Assembly (NCBI RefSeq): GCF_009371885.1
Contig: NZ_QLZA01000005.1
Span: forward strand, 124,001-188,000
Direction of reading: 5' to 3'
DNA: 64,000 nucleotides
Source: Bifidobacterium tibiigranuli
GTDB taxonomy: Bacteria > Actinomycetota > Actinomycetes > Actinomycetales > Bifidobacteriaceae
Below the pieces are notes generated by a model. That model searched no databases and was not told the origin of the DNA. It worked only from the letters and a program-made list of their open reading frames with translations. Made by a program: the position numbers and the translations under genes. Below are positions 17,162-25,543 of this stretch, one piece after another. The first letter of the stretch is position 1; each line of letters starts with the position of its first letter.

Positions 17162-17962
17162 ATGGATGATATGGAGTCTGAAATCAGGGAGACGAAGGGT
17201 GCCGGGCGCGTGCTCGGCGGTGAGACGCGCAGACGCGCGTTGAGCCGTGAGCTGCTGCTGCGTACCGCGCTGTCGATTGTCGATGAGGAGGGCTTCGAAT
17301 CGTTGACATTGCGCGCCTTGGGCAAACGGCTTGGCGTCTCGCAGACAGCTGTGTATCGCCATATTCCCGATAAGGCCGCGCTGCTGGATGGCATCGCCGA
17401 GCAGATATGGCGTGACGTGGTGGCCGGGCTTGGGGCGAAGCCGGATGCAGGAGGGAAGGAGTTGGGCGGCAGGGAAGATGGCGGAGCAGATGTCGAAGGC
17501 ATTCCGGATTTCCGGCAACTCGTCCGTGACTATGCGCTCAGCCTGCGATCGACGCTGCTGCGGCATCCGAACACGGCGGTGCTTATGGCGACCCATCCCA
17601 TCAGTACGCCAGAGCAGTATGAGCTTATCGCGAATGTGCTTCACGCGGTCGCATTGGCATCCTCAGCTGCGTCTGCTGCTGTATCGGATGTGGTTCGGCG
17701 GTCTAATCGTATGCCCGACCTCATAGGCCTTATCCAATCCGTCACCGTGCTCACAATCGGCTATGTGATAGCCGAGGTCACCAAACCGGCCGGGGGAGCA
17801 GGCGGCGAGCCGTCCGAAGCGGCTATGCGCGAAGCCATGTTGCAATCGGAGGAACTGCAGCAGTTTCTCGCTCCTCTCGCGGACCCGGAGCGCACGTGGA
17901 GCATGGAACGCGAGTTTGAGCGGGCGCTGAATGCCATGCTCGATGGATGGGTCATTGAATAG
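17162..17962 (+). CDS. TetR-family regulator of the ABC exporter
   Basis: About 266 residues. The N-terminal DNA-binding domain is clear: SRELLLRTALSIVDEEGFESLTLR, then the helix-turn-helix LGKRLGVSQTAVYRHIPDKAALL. The C-terminal ligand domain resembles the TetR_C group. The frame is also open from a GTG at 17135 and a further Met lies at 17171; ATG 17162 is preferred but not proven. It likely represses the upstream exporter through the dyad at 15233-15273. Confidence 0.88.
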   Translation: MDDMESEIRETKGAGRVLGGETRRRALSRELLLRTALSIVDEEGFESLTLRALGKRLGVSQTAVYRHIPDKAALLDGIAEQIWRDVVAGLGAKPDAGGKELGGREDGGADVEGIPDFRQLVRDYALSLRSTLLRHPNTAVLMATHPISTPEQYELIANVLHAVALASSAASAAVSDVVRRSNRMPDLIGLIQSVTVLTIGYVIAEVTKPAGGAGGEPSEAAMREAMLQSEELQQFLAPLADPERTWSMEREFERALNAMLDGWVIE

Positions 17963-17973
17963 CGCTTGGGTGC

Positions 17974-18071
17974 GGGCACTCGGTAGAGGACACTGTGTAG
18001 AAAACACCGCGTAAAAGACACTAAGTAAAAGGTGCTGGGTAAAAGGTGCTGCGTAGAGACCGCTGAGTGAA
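17974..18071 (+). repeat. Degenerate short tandem repeat
   Basis: About seven units of 13-15 nt with consensus near GACACTGCGTAGAAA run from just after the TetR stop codon. Units differ by several substitutions, so it is an old or slippage-made array. No function is evident. Confidence 0.6.
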
Positions 18072-18091
18072 GCCAATGAGGGGAAATCATC

Positions 18092-18277
18092 ATGGAGGGT
18101 ATGATTCGAATCGCGTCGGATATTGTAGGCTATGTTATGGGGTTTCGTATCGGTCAAGGCAGTCGGCAAACTGATTGCCGTCGTTGCTGTCTTTATGCAG
18201 GGCGGTATACAGGAGCCATCCGCGAACAACCGGTAATCAATCCGGGCAATTACATACCAGCAAGGGGCATGAAATGA
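18092..18277 (+). pseudogene. Small membrane-type gene, apparently frameshifted
   Basis: A 61-codon frame with GAGGGG upstream starts MEGMIRIASDIVGYVMGFRIG and ends overlapping the flavodoxin start (ATGAAATGA), as a coupled gene would. Its middle part is Cys- and Arg-rich and unconvincing, whereas another frame there reads KAVGKLIAVVAVFMQGGI, a good transmembrane segment; the original frame then resumes as GAIREQ. This looks like a small membrane protein with two compensating frameshifts, or two overlapping frames. Not assigned to a family. Confidence 0.4.
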
Positions 18278-18786
18278 GTACTCTAGTCATCGTCGAGTCG
18301 CATTTCAGCAATACGTGGAGCATCGGCGAGGCTATCGCCGGCGCGCTTCCCGATGCGACGCTGCTTCGGGTCGATAATGCACCCAAGCGGATTGACCCCA
18401 GCGTGGAGCTGCTGATTCTTGGGGCTCCGACGCACGCGTTCACGCTTTCCAGTAGCGCAAGCCGGACCTCGGCGCTAGAACGGAAGACTGCCGGGGCGCA
18501 GGCGGCGAGAAGGGGTGGCTTCCATGCCAGCTCAATCGGACTGCGCGAGTGGATTGCTGAGGCCTCCATCCCGGCTACGACCAAGGTGCTTGCCTTCGAC
18601 ACGTGCGTTGCGGGGGCAGGAACGCTGTTCGGGCAGGCAGCCAAAAAAGCCGTCGCAAGACTCGTTGCAAACGGCGTAAATGCGCAATATGGGTCGACTT
18701 TCTGGGTCACCGGCGCCGACCAGTTGCGCGCGGAAGAGACAGAGCGGGCAGCCGCATGGGCGCGAGGTCTCACAGCGGAGGAGTGA
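18274..18786 (+). CDS. Flavodoxin-like protein
   Basis: 170 residues. The start STLVIVESHFSNTWSIGEAIAGAL is the FMN-phosphate loop of flavodoxins, and LILGAPTHAFTLSS matches the second FMN loop. A third segment, LAFDTCVAG, fits the fold. Probably an FMN-binding redox or quinone-reductase-like protein. AGGGGC precedes Met 18274. Confidence 0.8.
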   Translation: MSTLVIVESHFSNTWSIGEAIAGALPDATLLRVDNAPKRIDPSVELLILGAPTHAFTLSSSASRTSALERKTAGAQAARRGGFHASSIGLREWIAEASIPATTKVLAFDTCVAGAGTLFGQAAKKAVARLVANGVNAQYGSTFWVTGADQLRAEETERAAAWARGLTAEE

Positions 18787-18796
18787 AGCGGCTGGT

Positions 18797-18908
18797 AGCG
18801 TACGTTTCATGTCACACAAGCGTGTGCCGTATTGGAAAACGTACACTGAATCGTCGTTATCGTACGTTTTCCGATACGGCCTTCGTGAACATGCGGAAAA
18901 ACGTACGG
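18797..18908. repeat. Nested stem-loops with CGTACGTTT repeats
   Basis: Inner hairpin: 18826-18844 with 18862-18880 (18/19 paired). Outer arms: AGCGTACGTTT at 18797-18807 and AAAAACGTACG at 18898-18908. The same ACGTAC core occurs in all four arms. It follows the flavodoxin stop and may act as a terminator for it. Confidence 0.55.
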
Positions 18909-18956
18909 TGAGGTCCGCTTGCTGGCATGGAATCTTGTGGCATTGGGGGAGCCGGC

Positions 18957-19160
18957 TTAAACGTGTTGCGTTTGAATGGAATCTGGTCCATTGCTGCGGT
19001 CTCGAATCATAGTGATGAGCCAGAATGCGAGGAGAGTGGCGGGTAGCGCTGCACCGATGAGGCAGACGCCTTGCCAGCCGTGGGATGCGTACATGATGCC
19101 AGCGAGTGTGGAGCCGAGGGACATGCCGTCTGCATCCGCTGACTTCCCATGTGGCTCCAT
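18957..19160 (-). pseudogene. MFS transporter remnant (C-terminal end)
   Basis: About 67 codons. After a short Met-Glu-Pro start, GSTLAGIMYASHGWQGV and LIGAALPATLLAFWLI read as the last one or two helices of a major facilitator transporter. The other ten or so helices are missing, so most of the gene has been deleted. It begins only seven bases from the -10 box of an intact MerR-type promoter, suggesting a deletion joined the original start to the end of the gene. Confidence 0.6.
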
Positions 19161-19166
19161 GCCTAC

Positions 19167-19197
19167 AGTGTATTTTCTAGAGTTCACTCTAGGTCAA
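19167..19197 (-). promoter_or_regulatory. MerR-type promoter with 19-bp spacer
   Basis: On the minus strand: -35 TTGACC (19197-19192), a 19-bp spacer and -10 TACACT (19172-19167). The spacer carries the perfect-arm dyad CTAGAGT/ACTCTAG (19177-19192). Over-long 19-bp spacers with a central dyad are the hallmark of promoters activated by MerR-family regulators. It faces the MFS remnant. Confidence 0.75.
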
Positions 19198-19330
19198 GCC
19201 ACTGCAGGAATCGGGCTGAGCGCATCGGCCGTCATCGGCTTGACGTCATTGGCGACACGCCGGTGCGCAGGCACGAGTCATTGGACTGCCGCGGATCTCG
19301 GAGAGTATCATGATGGTCGTAGTCCGGTGA
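19168..19330 (+). pseudogene. Possible remnant of a divergent MerR regulator
   Basis: Just across the MerR-type dyad, the plus strand reads TLGQATAGIGLSASAV, resembling the MerR helix-turn-helix, and a little further, in another frame, RRHESLDCRGSRRV resembles the wing region. A regulator would be expected here. The likeness is short and broken by frameshifts, so this is tentative; the first segment could also be chance. Confidence 0.25.
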
Positions 19331-19382
19331 CTTGCTTGACTGCCGGATGTGAGACGGGTTTATGACGGTTTGCGGATATCGG

Positions 19383-20579
19383 CTAACCGATGCGATGAGG
19401 CGCAACAAGCAAAACGAGCGCTGGCAGACATGCGGCAAGGATGCCGAGCGGCAGGTAGCTGCCGGTGATGCTGACGAGTAGGGCAGCGGCGGATGAGGCG
19501 GCAAACTGAGCGAGGTATTGGGCGGAGCCGTTCAAGGCTAGGATGGTGCCGCGGGCGTTGGGGTCGAGGGTGGCGGCCAGTGTGGTCAGGGCCGGCTGTC
19601 CGGCGACGATGGCAAGGCTCCATGCGAAGTTGCCGATGATGGACAGCGGCAGTGCCGGGCTGAGGCTCATGAGCAGTACGCCGCCTGCGGATACGGCAGC
19701 GCAGACGATGAGATGCGTGAGCGTACTCCAATAAGCCAGAAGTCTGCCGCCGCCGACCGACCCTGCTACGCCGGCGATGCCCGCGACGAGCATGATGCCG
19801 CTCATCGCGGCGGTCGTGACGTCGAATCTGGACTGGTAGAAGGCCCCGATCGAGGTGAACAGGATCGCAAGCCCTGCGTTCCACAGAAACGTCGCGGCCA
19901 GAACGAGCAGGGTTGGTCGGCTGGACAGAGCTGTATGCAGCAGATGCAGCATGCCAGAGCCCGTGCGCCCGAGGCTGGTCGATGCCGTGGCCTTGCTTGC
20001 GAAGATGCTTGTGGCGGGCAGGAGGCAGCAGGCTCCAAGGATTGCGATGGCATGGAACACCCACGGCCAGCCGACTGCCGAGGCAAGTAGCGCGCCCAGC
20101 GGCACGCCAATGACGGTGGAGGCGGGCATCAGGCCCATGACCATTCCGATATTCGCGCCCCGCGTGGCATCGGTGGAACGCTCGGACACCTCAGCAAACA
20201 CGCTCGGCATCACCGCGCCAGCCCCGGCGCCCGCCACCGCGCGACTTGCCAAGGCCAGAGCGAAGCCAGGTGCGAAGCCCGTCAACGCCGTGCCCGCGGC
20301 GAACAGCACAATGCCGGCAACGGCTATCCGGCGGCGGCCGGACCGGTCAGCCATCGCGCCGAAGAACGGACTCGTCAGTGCGTAGGCAAGTGCATACGCG
20401 GCCACCAGCAGGCTCGACAATCCGGTTGAGACGCCCCACTGGCGAAGCATCATCGGAGCGATAGGCGCAACCACCATAGAATCGCTGCCCACAAGGAACG
20501 CCAGAGCGCCGCCGACGATGATGGCCGGTGCCGGCCGTCGGGCGGGAGCGCCTTCTTGAGTAGGGAGATTCGCCATCAT
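19383..20579 (-). CDS. MFS drug-efflux type transporter
   Basis: 398 residues with 12 predicted helices. The DHA1 pattern is visible: LVAAYALAYALTSPFFGAMADRSGRRR (motif A, helix 2-3 loop) and the helix 5 glycine-rich VIGVPLGALLASAVGW (motif C). Start at Met 20579 with GAGGG upstream; a second Met follows directly. Divergent from an ArsR-type regulator that probably controls it. Substrate unknown. Confidence 0.88.
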   Translation of the reverse strand: MMANLPTQEGAPARRPAPAIIVGGALAFLVGSDSMVVAPIAPMMLRQWGVSTGLSSLLVAAYALAYALTSPFFGAMADRSGRRRIAVAGIVLFAAGTALTGFAPGFALALASRAVAGAGAGAVMPSVFAEVSERSTDATRGANIGMVMGLMPASTVIGVPLGALLASAVGWPWVFHAIAILGACCLLPATSIFASKATASTSLGRTGSGMLHLLHTALSSRPTLLVLAATFLWNAGLAILFTSIGAFYQSRFDVTTAAMSGIMLVAGIAGVAGSVGGGRLLAYWSTLTHLIVCAAVSAGGVLLMSLSPALPLSIIGNFAWSLAIVAGQPALTTLAATLDPNARGTILALNGSAQYLAQFAASSAAALLVSITGSYLPLGILAACLPALVLLVAPHRIG

Positions 20580-20692
20580 TGCCCTCTTTCTATCCGCTGC
20601 TTGTGCAATGCGAATCGACTGCATATGTGCCGTTCGATGGCGTTGTTCGGTGGGCGTTATCCAAAAAATGCTGTTCAATATTTTAAGTTCGA

Positions 20693-20705
20693 TGTTCGAC
20701 GAACA
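20693..20705. promoter_or_regulatory. ArsR-type operator between arsR-like gene and MFS gene
   Basis: TGTTCGACGAACA is a perfect palindrome about the central base, located in the 176-bp divergent promoter region. Regulators of the ArsR/helix-turn-helix class commonly bind such sites. Confidence 0.55.
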
Positions 20706-20755
20706 TAGTTTATCTTGATACACTGGGGCGACAACCACACAGGAGGTGATGGACG

Positions 20756-21094
20756 ATGGCATTGCTCCCGCAACCGGCAGCAGATGAACTGGACCTTTCA
20801 ACGGTGCTTCACGCGCTGAGCGACCGGACGCGACGCTGCATCCTTGCCGAGCTGGTTTCGGGTCCTCGTCGTTGCGGCAGCTTCGACTTGCCGATTGCGA
20901 AGTCCTCCGTGTCGCACCATTTCAAAGTGCTGCGAGACAGTGGACTGATCCGGGTCGAGGCGCAGGGCAATACTCGGACCGCCACACTGCGCCGAGACGA
21001 TATCGAAGCACGCTTCCCAGGGCTGCTTGCCGTGACGGGCATCCTTGACACTGGTCAAACGGCAGCGAATCTACACGATCGTGATGCGCGTTGA
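20756..21094 (+). CDS. ArsR-family transcriptional regulator
   Basis: 112 residues with the winged helix: LHALSDRTRRCILAELVSG, recognition helix IAKSSVSHHFKVLRDSGLI and wing VEAQGNTRTATLRRDD. No metal-binding Cys pair (CVC) is seen, so it is not a classical metal sensor. AGGAGGTGA precedes the start. Divergent partner of the MFS gene. Confidence 0.88.
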   Translation: MALLPQPAADELDLSTVLHALSDRTRRCILAELVSGPRRCGSFDLPIAKSSVSHHFKVLRDSGLIRVEAQGNTRTATLRRDDIEARFPGLLAVTGILDTGQTAANLHDRDAR

Positions 21095-21101
21095 AAACGT
21101 C

Positions 21102-21135
21102 GAGGCCCTTGAATCTTTTGCGATTCAAAGGCCTC
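21102..21135 (+). terminator. Terminator of the ArsR-type gene
   Basis: GAGGCCCTTGAATC (21102-21115) pairs with 21122-21135 in 13 of 14 positions, with a TTTT in the loop, right after the ArsR stop. Confidence 0.6.
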
Positions 21136-21150
21136 AACGCTATTTGGATA

Positions 21151-21182
21151 GGAGCTACGTATGCATATGTATGCGTAGCTCC
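21151..21182. terminator. Second stem-loop between convergent genes
   Basis: Arms 21151-21165 and 21168-21182 pair over most of 15 nt around a very short loop. It lies between the convergent ArsR and reductase genes and may terminate from the minus side. Confidence 0.45.
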
Positions 21183-21272
21183 GTCAGACTCGGCTCGTTT
21201 CTGAACGTCTTAGCGACGGCTGGCTGCTGCTGATGGTGCTACTGCTGCCGAGGTCGCTGCTAAGACTGCCGC

Positions 21273-21863
21273 TTATGCGCGCTGCAGCTTCAGGCTGATG
21301 GCGGTTCCCAGGCCTTGGACGTAGGCGAGCTGGATCTGCAGTTCGGCCAGCGGCTCAAGCAGACGCGCGTTTTCCAGCGGGCCGACGGGCACGGCGTCGA
21401 AACCGAGGGAGGTGAGGTATTCGACGACGGTCTTCACGGCCTCTTCGTCATCGCCTGCGACCGGCGTGAAGATCGAGCCTGCAGGGAATGCGGCGGGGTC
21501 GTGGTTCGGGGCCAGCACGGTGTCGAGTGCCTTGACCACCTTGGCGTCGGCCAGATGCCTGGCGACCTCTTCGCCACCGGAAGTGGTGAAGCCGACGGTC
21601 AGCGCGGTGAAGTCCGGGGTCAGCGGGTTGGTCGCGTCGATGACGACCTTGCCAGACAGCGCCTGCGCCCACTCTTCGGGCAAAGCCAGAGCGGCCTGAT
21701 AGGGCAGCGCCAGCGCCACTACGTCGGCGGTGCTGATGGCGGCTACTGCGGTCTCGGCTTCGGTCTTGCTCGTAAGCGTGGTGACTTGGTGGCCGGCCTG
21801 CTCGGACCGCCGTGCCAGAGGGCCGCCGACGTTTCCGGTTCCGATGATGACGATGTTTGCCAT
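21273..21863 (-). CDS. NADPH-dependent F420 reductase-like protein
   Basis: 196 residues. The N-terminal IVIIGTGNVGGPLARR is a Rossmann dinucleotide-binding loop; the segment VVIDATNPLTPDF and the later VKALDTVLA match the coenzyme F420-dependent NADP oxidoreductase family. F420 itself is not expected in this organism, so it is probably an NADP-dependent oxidoreductase of unknown substrate. Divergent from a LysR regulator, which likely controls it. Confidence 0.85.
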   Translation of the reverse strand: MANIVIIGTGNVGGPLARRSEQAGHQVTTLTSKTEAETAVAAISTADVVALALPYQAALALPEEWAQALSGKVVIDATNPLTPDFTALTVGFTTSGGEEVARHLADAKVVKALDTVLAPNHDPAAFPAGSIFTPVAGDDEEAVKTVVEYLTSLGFDAVPVGPLENARLLEPLAELQIQLAYVQGLGTAISLKLQRA

Positions 21864-22027
21864 GATGATGCTCCTTGTTGATTATTTGAACATAGTGCTT
21901 GCATTCGGCCCGAGTCGGTTGTTCTTCTCGGGCTGTCTCGGTGACAATGTCAATCCTTGTCGATGCTGCAAGTTTTATCGAGAGCCAAACTGCGAAGGTA
22001 ATGATCGTGAACTACGATCAGAGCAAC

Positions 22028-22038
22028 GCAATAATTGC
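22028..22038. promoter_or_regulatory. Candidate LysR box
   Basis: GCAATAATTGC is a perfect dyad of the T-N11-A class used by LysR regulators, located in the divergent promoter region of the reductase and lysR-type genes. Confidence 0.4.
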
Positions 22039-22107
22039 AGATCGGTTATTGACAATCGTCGAAAACAGATAGAAACAACAGCTAGAAACAGATAAAGAGG
22101 GGCCAGC

Positions 22108-23013
22108 ATGGCTGATTTTGAACTGCGGCAGGTGCGCATCTTCGTCACCGTCGCCGAGGAGCTGCATTTCCGGCGCGCGGCGGACCGCCTGTTCCTGCCG
22201 CAATCCGTGGTCAGCGAGCAAGTCAAGCGGCTCGAGCATGCGCTCGGCGTGGAATTGTTCGACCGCTCCCGCAGAAACATCGTCCTCACTGCGGCCGGGA
22301 TGAGCCTGCTGCCGCTTGCTCGCACGCTGCTGGATGACGCTGCCACGCTGAGTTCCGCAGCCAATGAATACCGTTCCACGCGCGTGCTGCGGCTCGGCAT
22401 CGGATGCGGGATGGGCAGGCGGGTTCCGCTCGTCTTCAAGGATCTCGCCCGCAAAGGCTACACGGTGCGCGCCGTCGAGGTAGCGCCGGAGCAGCGGGCT
22501 GCCTCGCTGGCGGACGGCACGATTGATGCCGCGTTCTTCCGCGGGCGCGTCCGGGACATGACGCTGCGCAGCGAGCGCGTCTGGGAGGACCGGCTCATCG
22601 CCGCCATGCCCGAGCACCATCCGCTTGCCGACAAGGACTCGGTGTCGATTCAAGAACTGGCTGGGTCGCCCGTGGCGTTGGCGTCGTATGACGTCAATCC
22701 GGCGCTTCATGACGTGCTGAACGAGGCTTACTCATCTCAAGGACTGAGACTGACCGTGGGCATGCCATTCACCAGCGTCGAGGCCACATTCGCCGTCATG
22801 GCCGCCAATTCAACGCCGATGTGGACGCCGATCTACGAAACCTATGAGGCCGAGCACCAGTACGAGGGCATCCGCGTCGTCAGCATCGAACCCGCAATCA
22901 CGATTCCCACCTTCCTCGTCGCCGCGCCCACCATGCAAAAACACTGGTACAGCGACCTGATAAGCACCTGCGAGACGGTCGCGATGTCGTGCGCCGAGCC
23001 GATTAGTGCGTGA
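22108..23013 (+). CDS. LysR-family regulator
   Basis: 301 residues. The N-terminal helix-turn-helix FELRQVRIFVTVAEELHFRRAADRLFLPQSVVSEQVKRLE is textbook LysR, followed by the linker helix and a periplasmic-binding-like effector domain (VLRLGIGCGMGR...). GAGGGG precedes the start. Probably regulates the divergent oxidoreductase. Confidence 0.93.
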   Translation: MADFELRQVRIFVTVAEELHFRRAADRLFLPQSVVSEQVKRLEHALGVELFDRSRRNIVLTAAGMSLLPLARTLLDDAATLSSAANEYRSTRVLRLGIGCGMGRRVPLVFKDLARKGYTVRAVEVAPEQRAASLADGTIDAAFFRGRVRDMTLRSERVWEDRLIAAMPEHHPLADKDSVSIQELAGSPVALASYDVNPALHDVLNEAYSSQGLRLTVGMPFTSVEATFAVMAANSTPMWTPIYETYEAEHQYEGIRVVSIEPAITIPTFLVAAPTMQKHWYSDLISTCETVAMSCAEPISA

Positions 23014-23208
23014 ATGTCTTGAGTCGGAGTGTTTTCAATTGTTGAATTGATTTTCAGGGAGCCGGGCCAGGCGTATTCGTATTTCTTGATGAGCATGATA
23101 TGGTCGAAGCGAGCTTTCGGGTTCAACAAATGGCGGGGATGATCCCCGCCACCTTTGACCACACCGCGTGGCGACACATGCAGGGGATGCGGTACAGTAG
23201 TGCGTCGC

Positions 23209-23282
23209 GGGCGATTAGCTCAGTTGGCTAGAGCGCCACCTTTACACGGTGGATGTCGGGGGTCCGAGTCCCTCATCGCCCA
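23209..23282 (+). tRNA. tRNA-Val (anticodon TAC)
   Basis: 74-nt cloverleaf: acceptor GGGCGAT / ATCGCCC, D-arm AGCTCAGTTGGCTAGAGC, anticodon stem CCACC/GGTGG with loop TTTACAC, and T-arm GGGGG/CCGAG-type stem with TTC-like loop GTCCGAGTC. Anticodon TAC reads valine. CCA is not encoded. Confidence 0.95.
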
Positions 23283-23304
23283 CAGTGCATGTGCGGTCAG
23301 TTAA

Positions 23305-23325
23305 CCTTACTGCCTAAGGGTTTTT
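23305..23325 (+). terminator. tRNA terminator
   Basis: CCTTA, a 5-nt loop, TAAGG and then GTTTTT, 23 bases past the tRNA. Confidence 0.6.
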
Positions 23326-23360
23326 CTCTTGCGACTTTCACTATGTAGAGGATTGGTGCC

Positions 23361-24200
23361 ATGACTCAGCAGTATCCGTTCGCCCAAGTAAATGTCTTCT
23401 CCAGTGAACCCTATCGAGGCAACCCGGTCGCGGTCATACTCGATGCCGCGGGCGTCACGGATGAGGAGATGCGACGGGTCGCGAGGTGGACGAATCTCTC
23501 CGAGACAACGTTTCTGCTGCCACCCACCACAAGCGAGGCGGACTATCGGCTACGTATCTTCACTCCGACGGGCGAGCTTCCCTTTGCGGGCCATCCCACT
23601 CTGGGATCGGCGTGCGCATGGCTCCAGCACGGCGGCAGACCACGAGCGCAGGGGCACATCGTACAGGAGTGCGGAGCCGGGCTGGTCGAGTTGCGCAATG
23701 ATGACAACATGCTCTCCTTTGCCGCGCCGCCGATGCGCCGAACCGGTCCGCTTGACGACGATACTTTGGCACGACTGGTGGCCGCCTACGGGATTGCGCC
23801 TGCGCAGGTAGTTGCTCACCAATGGGTCGATAATGGCCCGGGCTGGGCTGTGATTCAGCTCGCGACCGCGCAAGAAGTGCTCGCTTTGCAGCCTGACCTC
23901 TCACTTATCCCGGACGCGATGGTTGGCGCGGTTGGTGCGTACCCAGCCCATTCACCGCATGCGTTCGAACTGCGCGCGTTCGCGCCCGGTGCCAACGTAC
24001 CCGAAGACCCGGTATGCGGGAGCTTGAACGCTTCCGTCGCGCAATGGCTCACAAGTACGGGGCAGGCCCCTGAGCGCTACACGGTTTCCCAGGGCGCGTG
24101 CCTCGGTCGTGCTGGTGAGATCGCCATCACCGTTGAGGATGGCTCGGTCTGGGTCGGCGGCGCAACCACTGTGTGCTTCCAAGGCACCGCAACTATTTAG
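23361..24200 (+). CDS. PhzF-family isomerase/epimerase-like protein
   Basis: 279 residues with the PhzF fold: QVNVFSSEPYRGNPVAVILDA, WTNLSETTFL with the catalytic Glu in NLSE, RIFTPTGELPFAGHPTLGSA and the C-terminal EDPVCGSLNASVAQW. The family includes the phenazine-biosynthesis isomerase and many uncharacterised members; here there are no phenazine genes, so the substrate is unknown. It ends 15 bp from the convergent hydrolase. Confidence 0.9.
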   Translation: MTQQYPFAQVNVFSSEPYRGNPVAVILDAAGVTDEEMRRVARWTNLSETTFLLPPTTSEADYRLRIFTPTGELPFAGHPTLGSACAWLQHGGRPRAQGHIVQECGAGLVELRNDDNMLSFAAPPMRRTGPLDDDTLARLVAAYGIAPAQVVAHQWVDNGPGWAVIQLATAQEVLALQPDLSLIPDAMVGAVGAYPAHSPHAFELRAFAPGANVPEDPVCGSLNASVAQWLTSTGQAPERYTVSQGACLGRAGEIAITVEDGSVWVGGATTVCFQGTATI

Positions 24201-24214
24201 GAGACTGGCAGTCG

Positions 24215-25474
24215 TCAGTGTGTCGGTTCCCTCTGCGGTGCTGATTCCGGAGATGCCGTCGATACGGTACAAAATCGCCGATCCAGCCAGTCGAAGATGA
24301 CCTGATGCGCGAGTTTCAGGTTCGTGACCTGGCAGTGCGCGTCGCCTTCGGCGTGTTCGAATTTGCGAACGGTGACATCCTGATGCCTTGCCTTCATCGC
24401 AGCGGCGAGCGCTTGGGTTTGGCGGGCCAGCTCCTTGGCTTCGCCGGCTCCGAACATGAACAGGCTCGGGCAGGTGATGGACGATGCGTCGACGATGGGG
24501 GCCTCTCTGGGCGCTCTGGCGAGCACTTCGGCAAAGTCCTTGGTGCCGAACTGCCAGGCGTATTTTTCGAGACTGACTTGGAGTGCTGAATTCGTTCTGC
24601 CGATGATTGCGGCTGCCATATTCGTCAGCCAGCCCGGAGCCTTTTGCACGCCGCCCATTTCCGAAGAGAACACCTTGCCGATATCCGTGATTGGCGTGCT
24701 TGCAATCCACGCCGCGACACGGGAATCGGTGGAAGCTGCCTGCGCGGTGAAGTACCCGCCGCCGCTGAGCCCGAACAGTGCGATTCGCGCATCCGGTGCC
24801 GAAGCGTTGGCTTCCAGCCAGTCCAGGCACGCCGCGATTGATGTCGAGGAATCATGACGGAAGGTGAATCCGCGATCTGGGGTTTTCCCTTGGCCGGGCA
24901 AGTCGACCATAAGGACGTTGTAGCCGTGCCGCCAGCCGGGATATCCGCCGTAGTAAAAGAGGTCTTCGCGGAAGGTGTCGCCGCCGCCGACGACAAGCAA
25001 CGTCGGCCTCGGCGCACCGTCGATTTCGAGGTAATAGCCGGGGAGACTGCTGCTCTCGAACGGGACTTCGATGGGTCGTATGGGCACATGACTCAGCGCG
25101 GCACCGCGCATGAATTCCTGTTCCATTTCGTGGATGATGATGTTCCACGCCTTGGTATTGGGACTGGCGAAGCCCAACGCGAATCTGCGGGCATATGCGG
25201 CTCCAAACGCACGCTGGCCCGCCTGTTCGAGCTTCCCCGACTGCACGCAGCTATCAGCTCGGCGAGAAAGAAAGCGCGCCTCGCGATAGAAGGATTCCCG
25301 CCAACTCCTAGGGTCGCCATCCTTGACGGTAGCGACCGCCGCAAGCACTTCGCCGGGGTTCATGCCGACGATCTGGCTCACGCCCAAGGCCAGATTGAAC
25401 GCGAAGTCCATGTCGGTGTTGTTGAATTTCGTGCGCTGCGACTGCCTGCGCAGTACCTCGTTCCGTCCACCCAT
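24215..25474 (-). CDS. Alpha/beta hydrolase, prolyl oligopeptidase-like (2,6-dihydroxypseudooxynicotine hydrolase type)
   Basis: 419 residues. A long helical N-terminal part precedes the hydrolase core PTLLVVGGGDTFREDLFYYGGYPGWRHGYNVLMVDLPGQGKT; the nucleophile Ser is in LFGLSGGGYFTAQ, and a C-terminal HCQ supplies the likely catalytic His. This arrangement is that of esterase-lipase/oligopeptidase relatives with a lid domain; substrate unknown. AAAGGA before Met 25474 favours that start over Met 25492. Divergent from a TetR gene across a strong operator. Confidence 0.78.
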   Translation of the reverse strand: MGGRNEVLRRQSQRTKFNNTDMDFAFNLALGVSQIVGMNPGEVLAAVATVKDGDPRSWRESFYREARFLSRRADSCVQSGKLEQAGQRAFGAAYARRFALGFASPNTKAWNIIIHEMEQEFMRGAALSHVPIRPIEVPFESSSLPGYYLEIDGAPRPTLLVVGGGDTFREDLFYYGGYPGWRHGYNVLMVDLPGQGKTPDRGFTFRHDSSTSIAACLDWLEANASAPDARIALFGLSGGGYFTAQAASTDSRVAAWIASTPITDIGKVFSSEMGGVQKAPGWLTNMAAAIIGRTNSALQVSLEKYAWQFGTKDFAEVLARAPREAPIVDASSITCPSLFMFGAGEAKELARQTQALAAAMKARHQDVTVRKFEHAEGDAHCQVTNLKLAHQVIFDWLDRRFCTVSTASPESAPQREPTH

Positions 25475-25521
25475 GTCTATTTCCTTTGTCATATAACGAT
25501 TTGTCTTGATCGGTGTTTGCC

Positions 25522-25538
25522 GTCACAAACGCTGTGAC
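25522..25538. promoter_or_regulatory. GTCACA/TGTGAC dyad
   Basis: A short perfect-arm dyad (25522-25527 and 25533-25538) just upstream of the hydrolase; possible additional operator half in the same divergent region. Confidence 0.3.
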
Positions 25539-25543
25539 AATAT

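Noticed and set aside
16313-17644. 443-codon minus-strand frame
   Set aside because: Antisense to the ABC permease and TetR genes; Arg/His-rich shadow.
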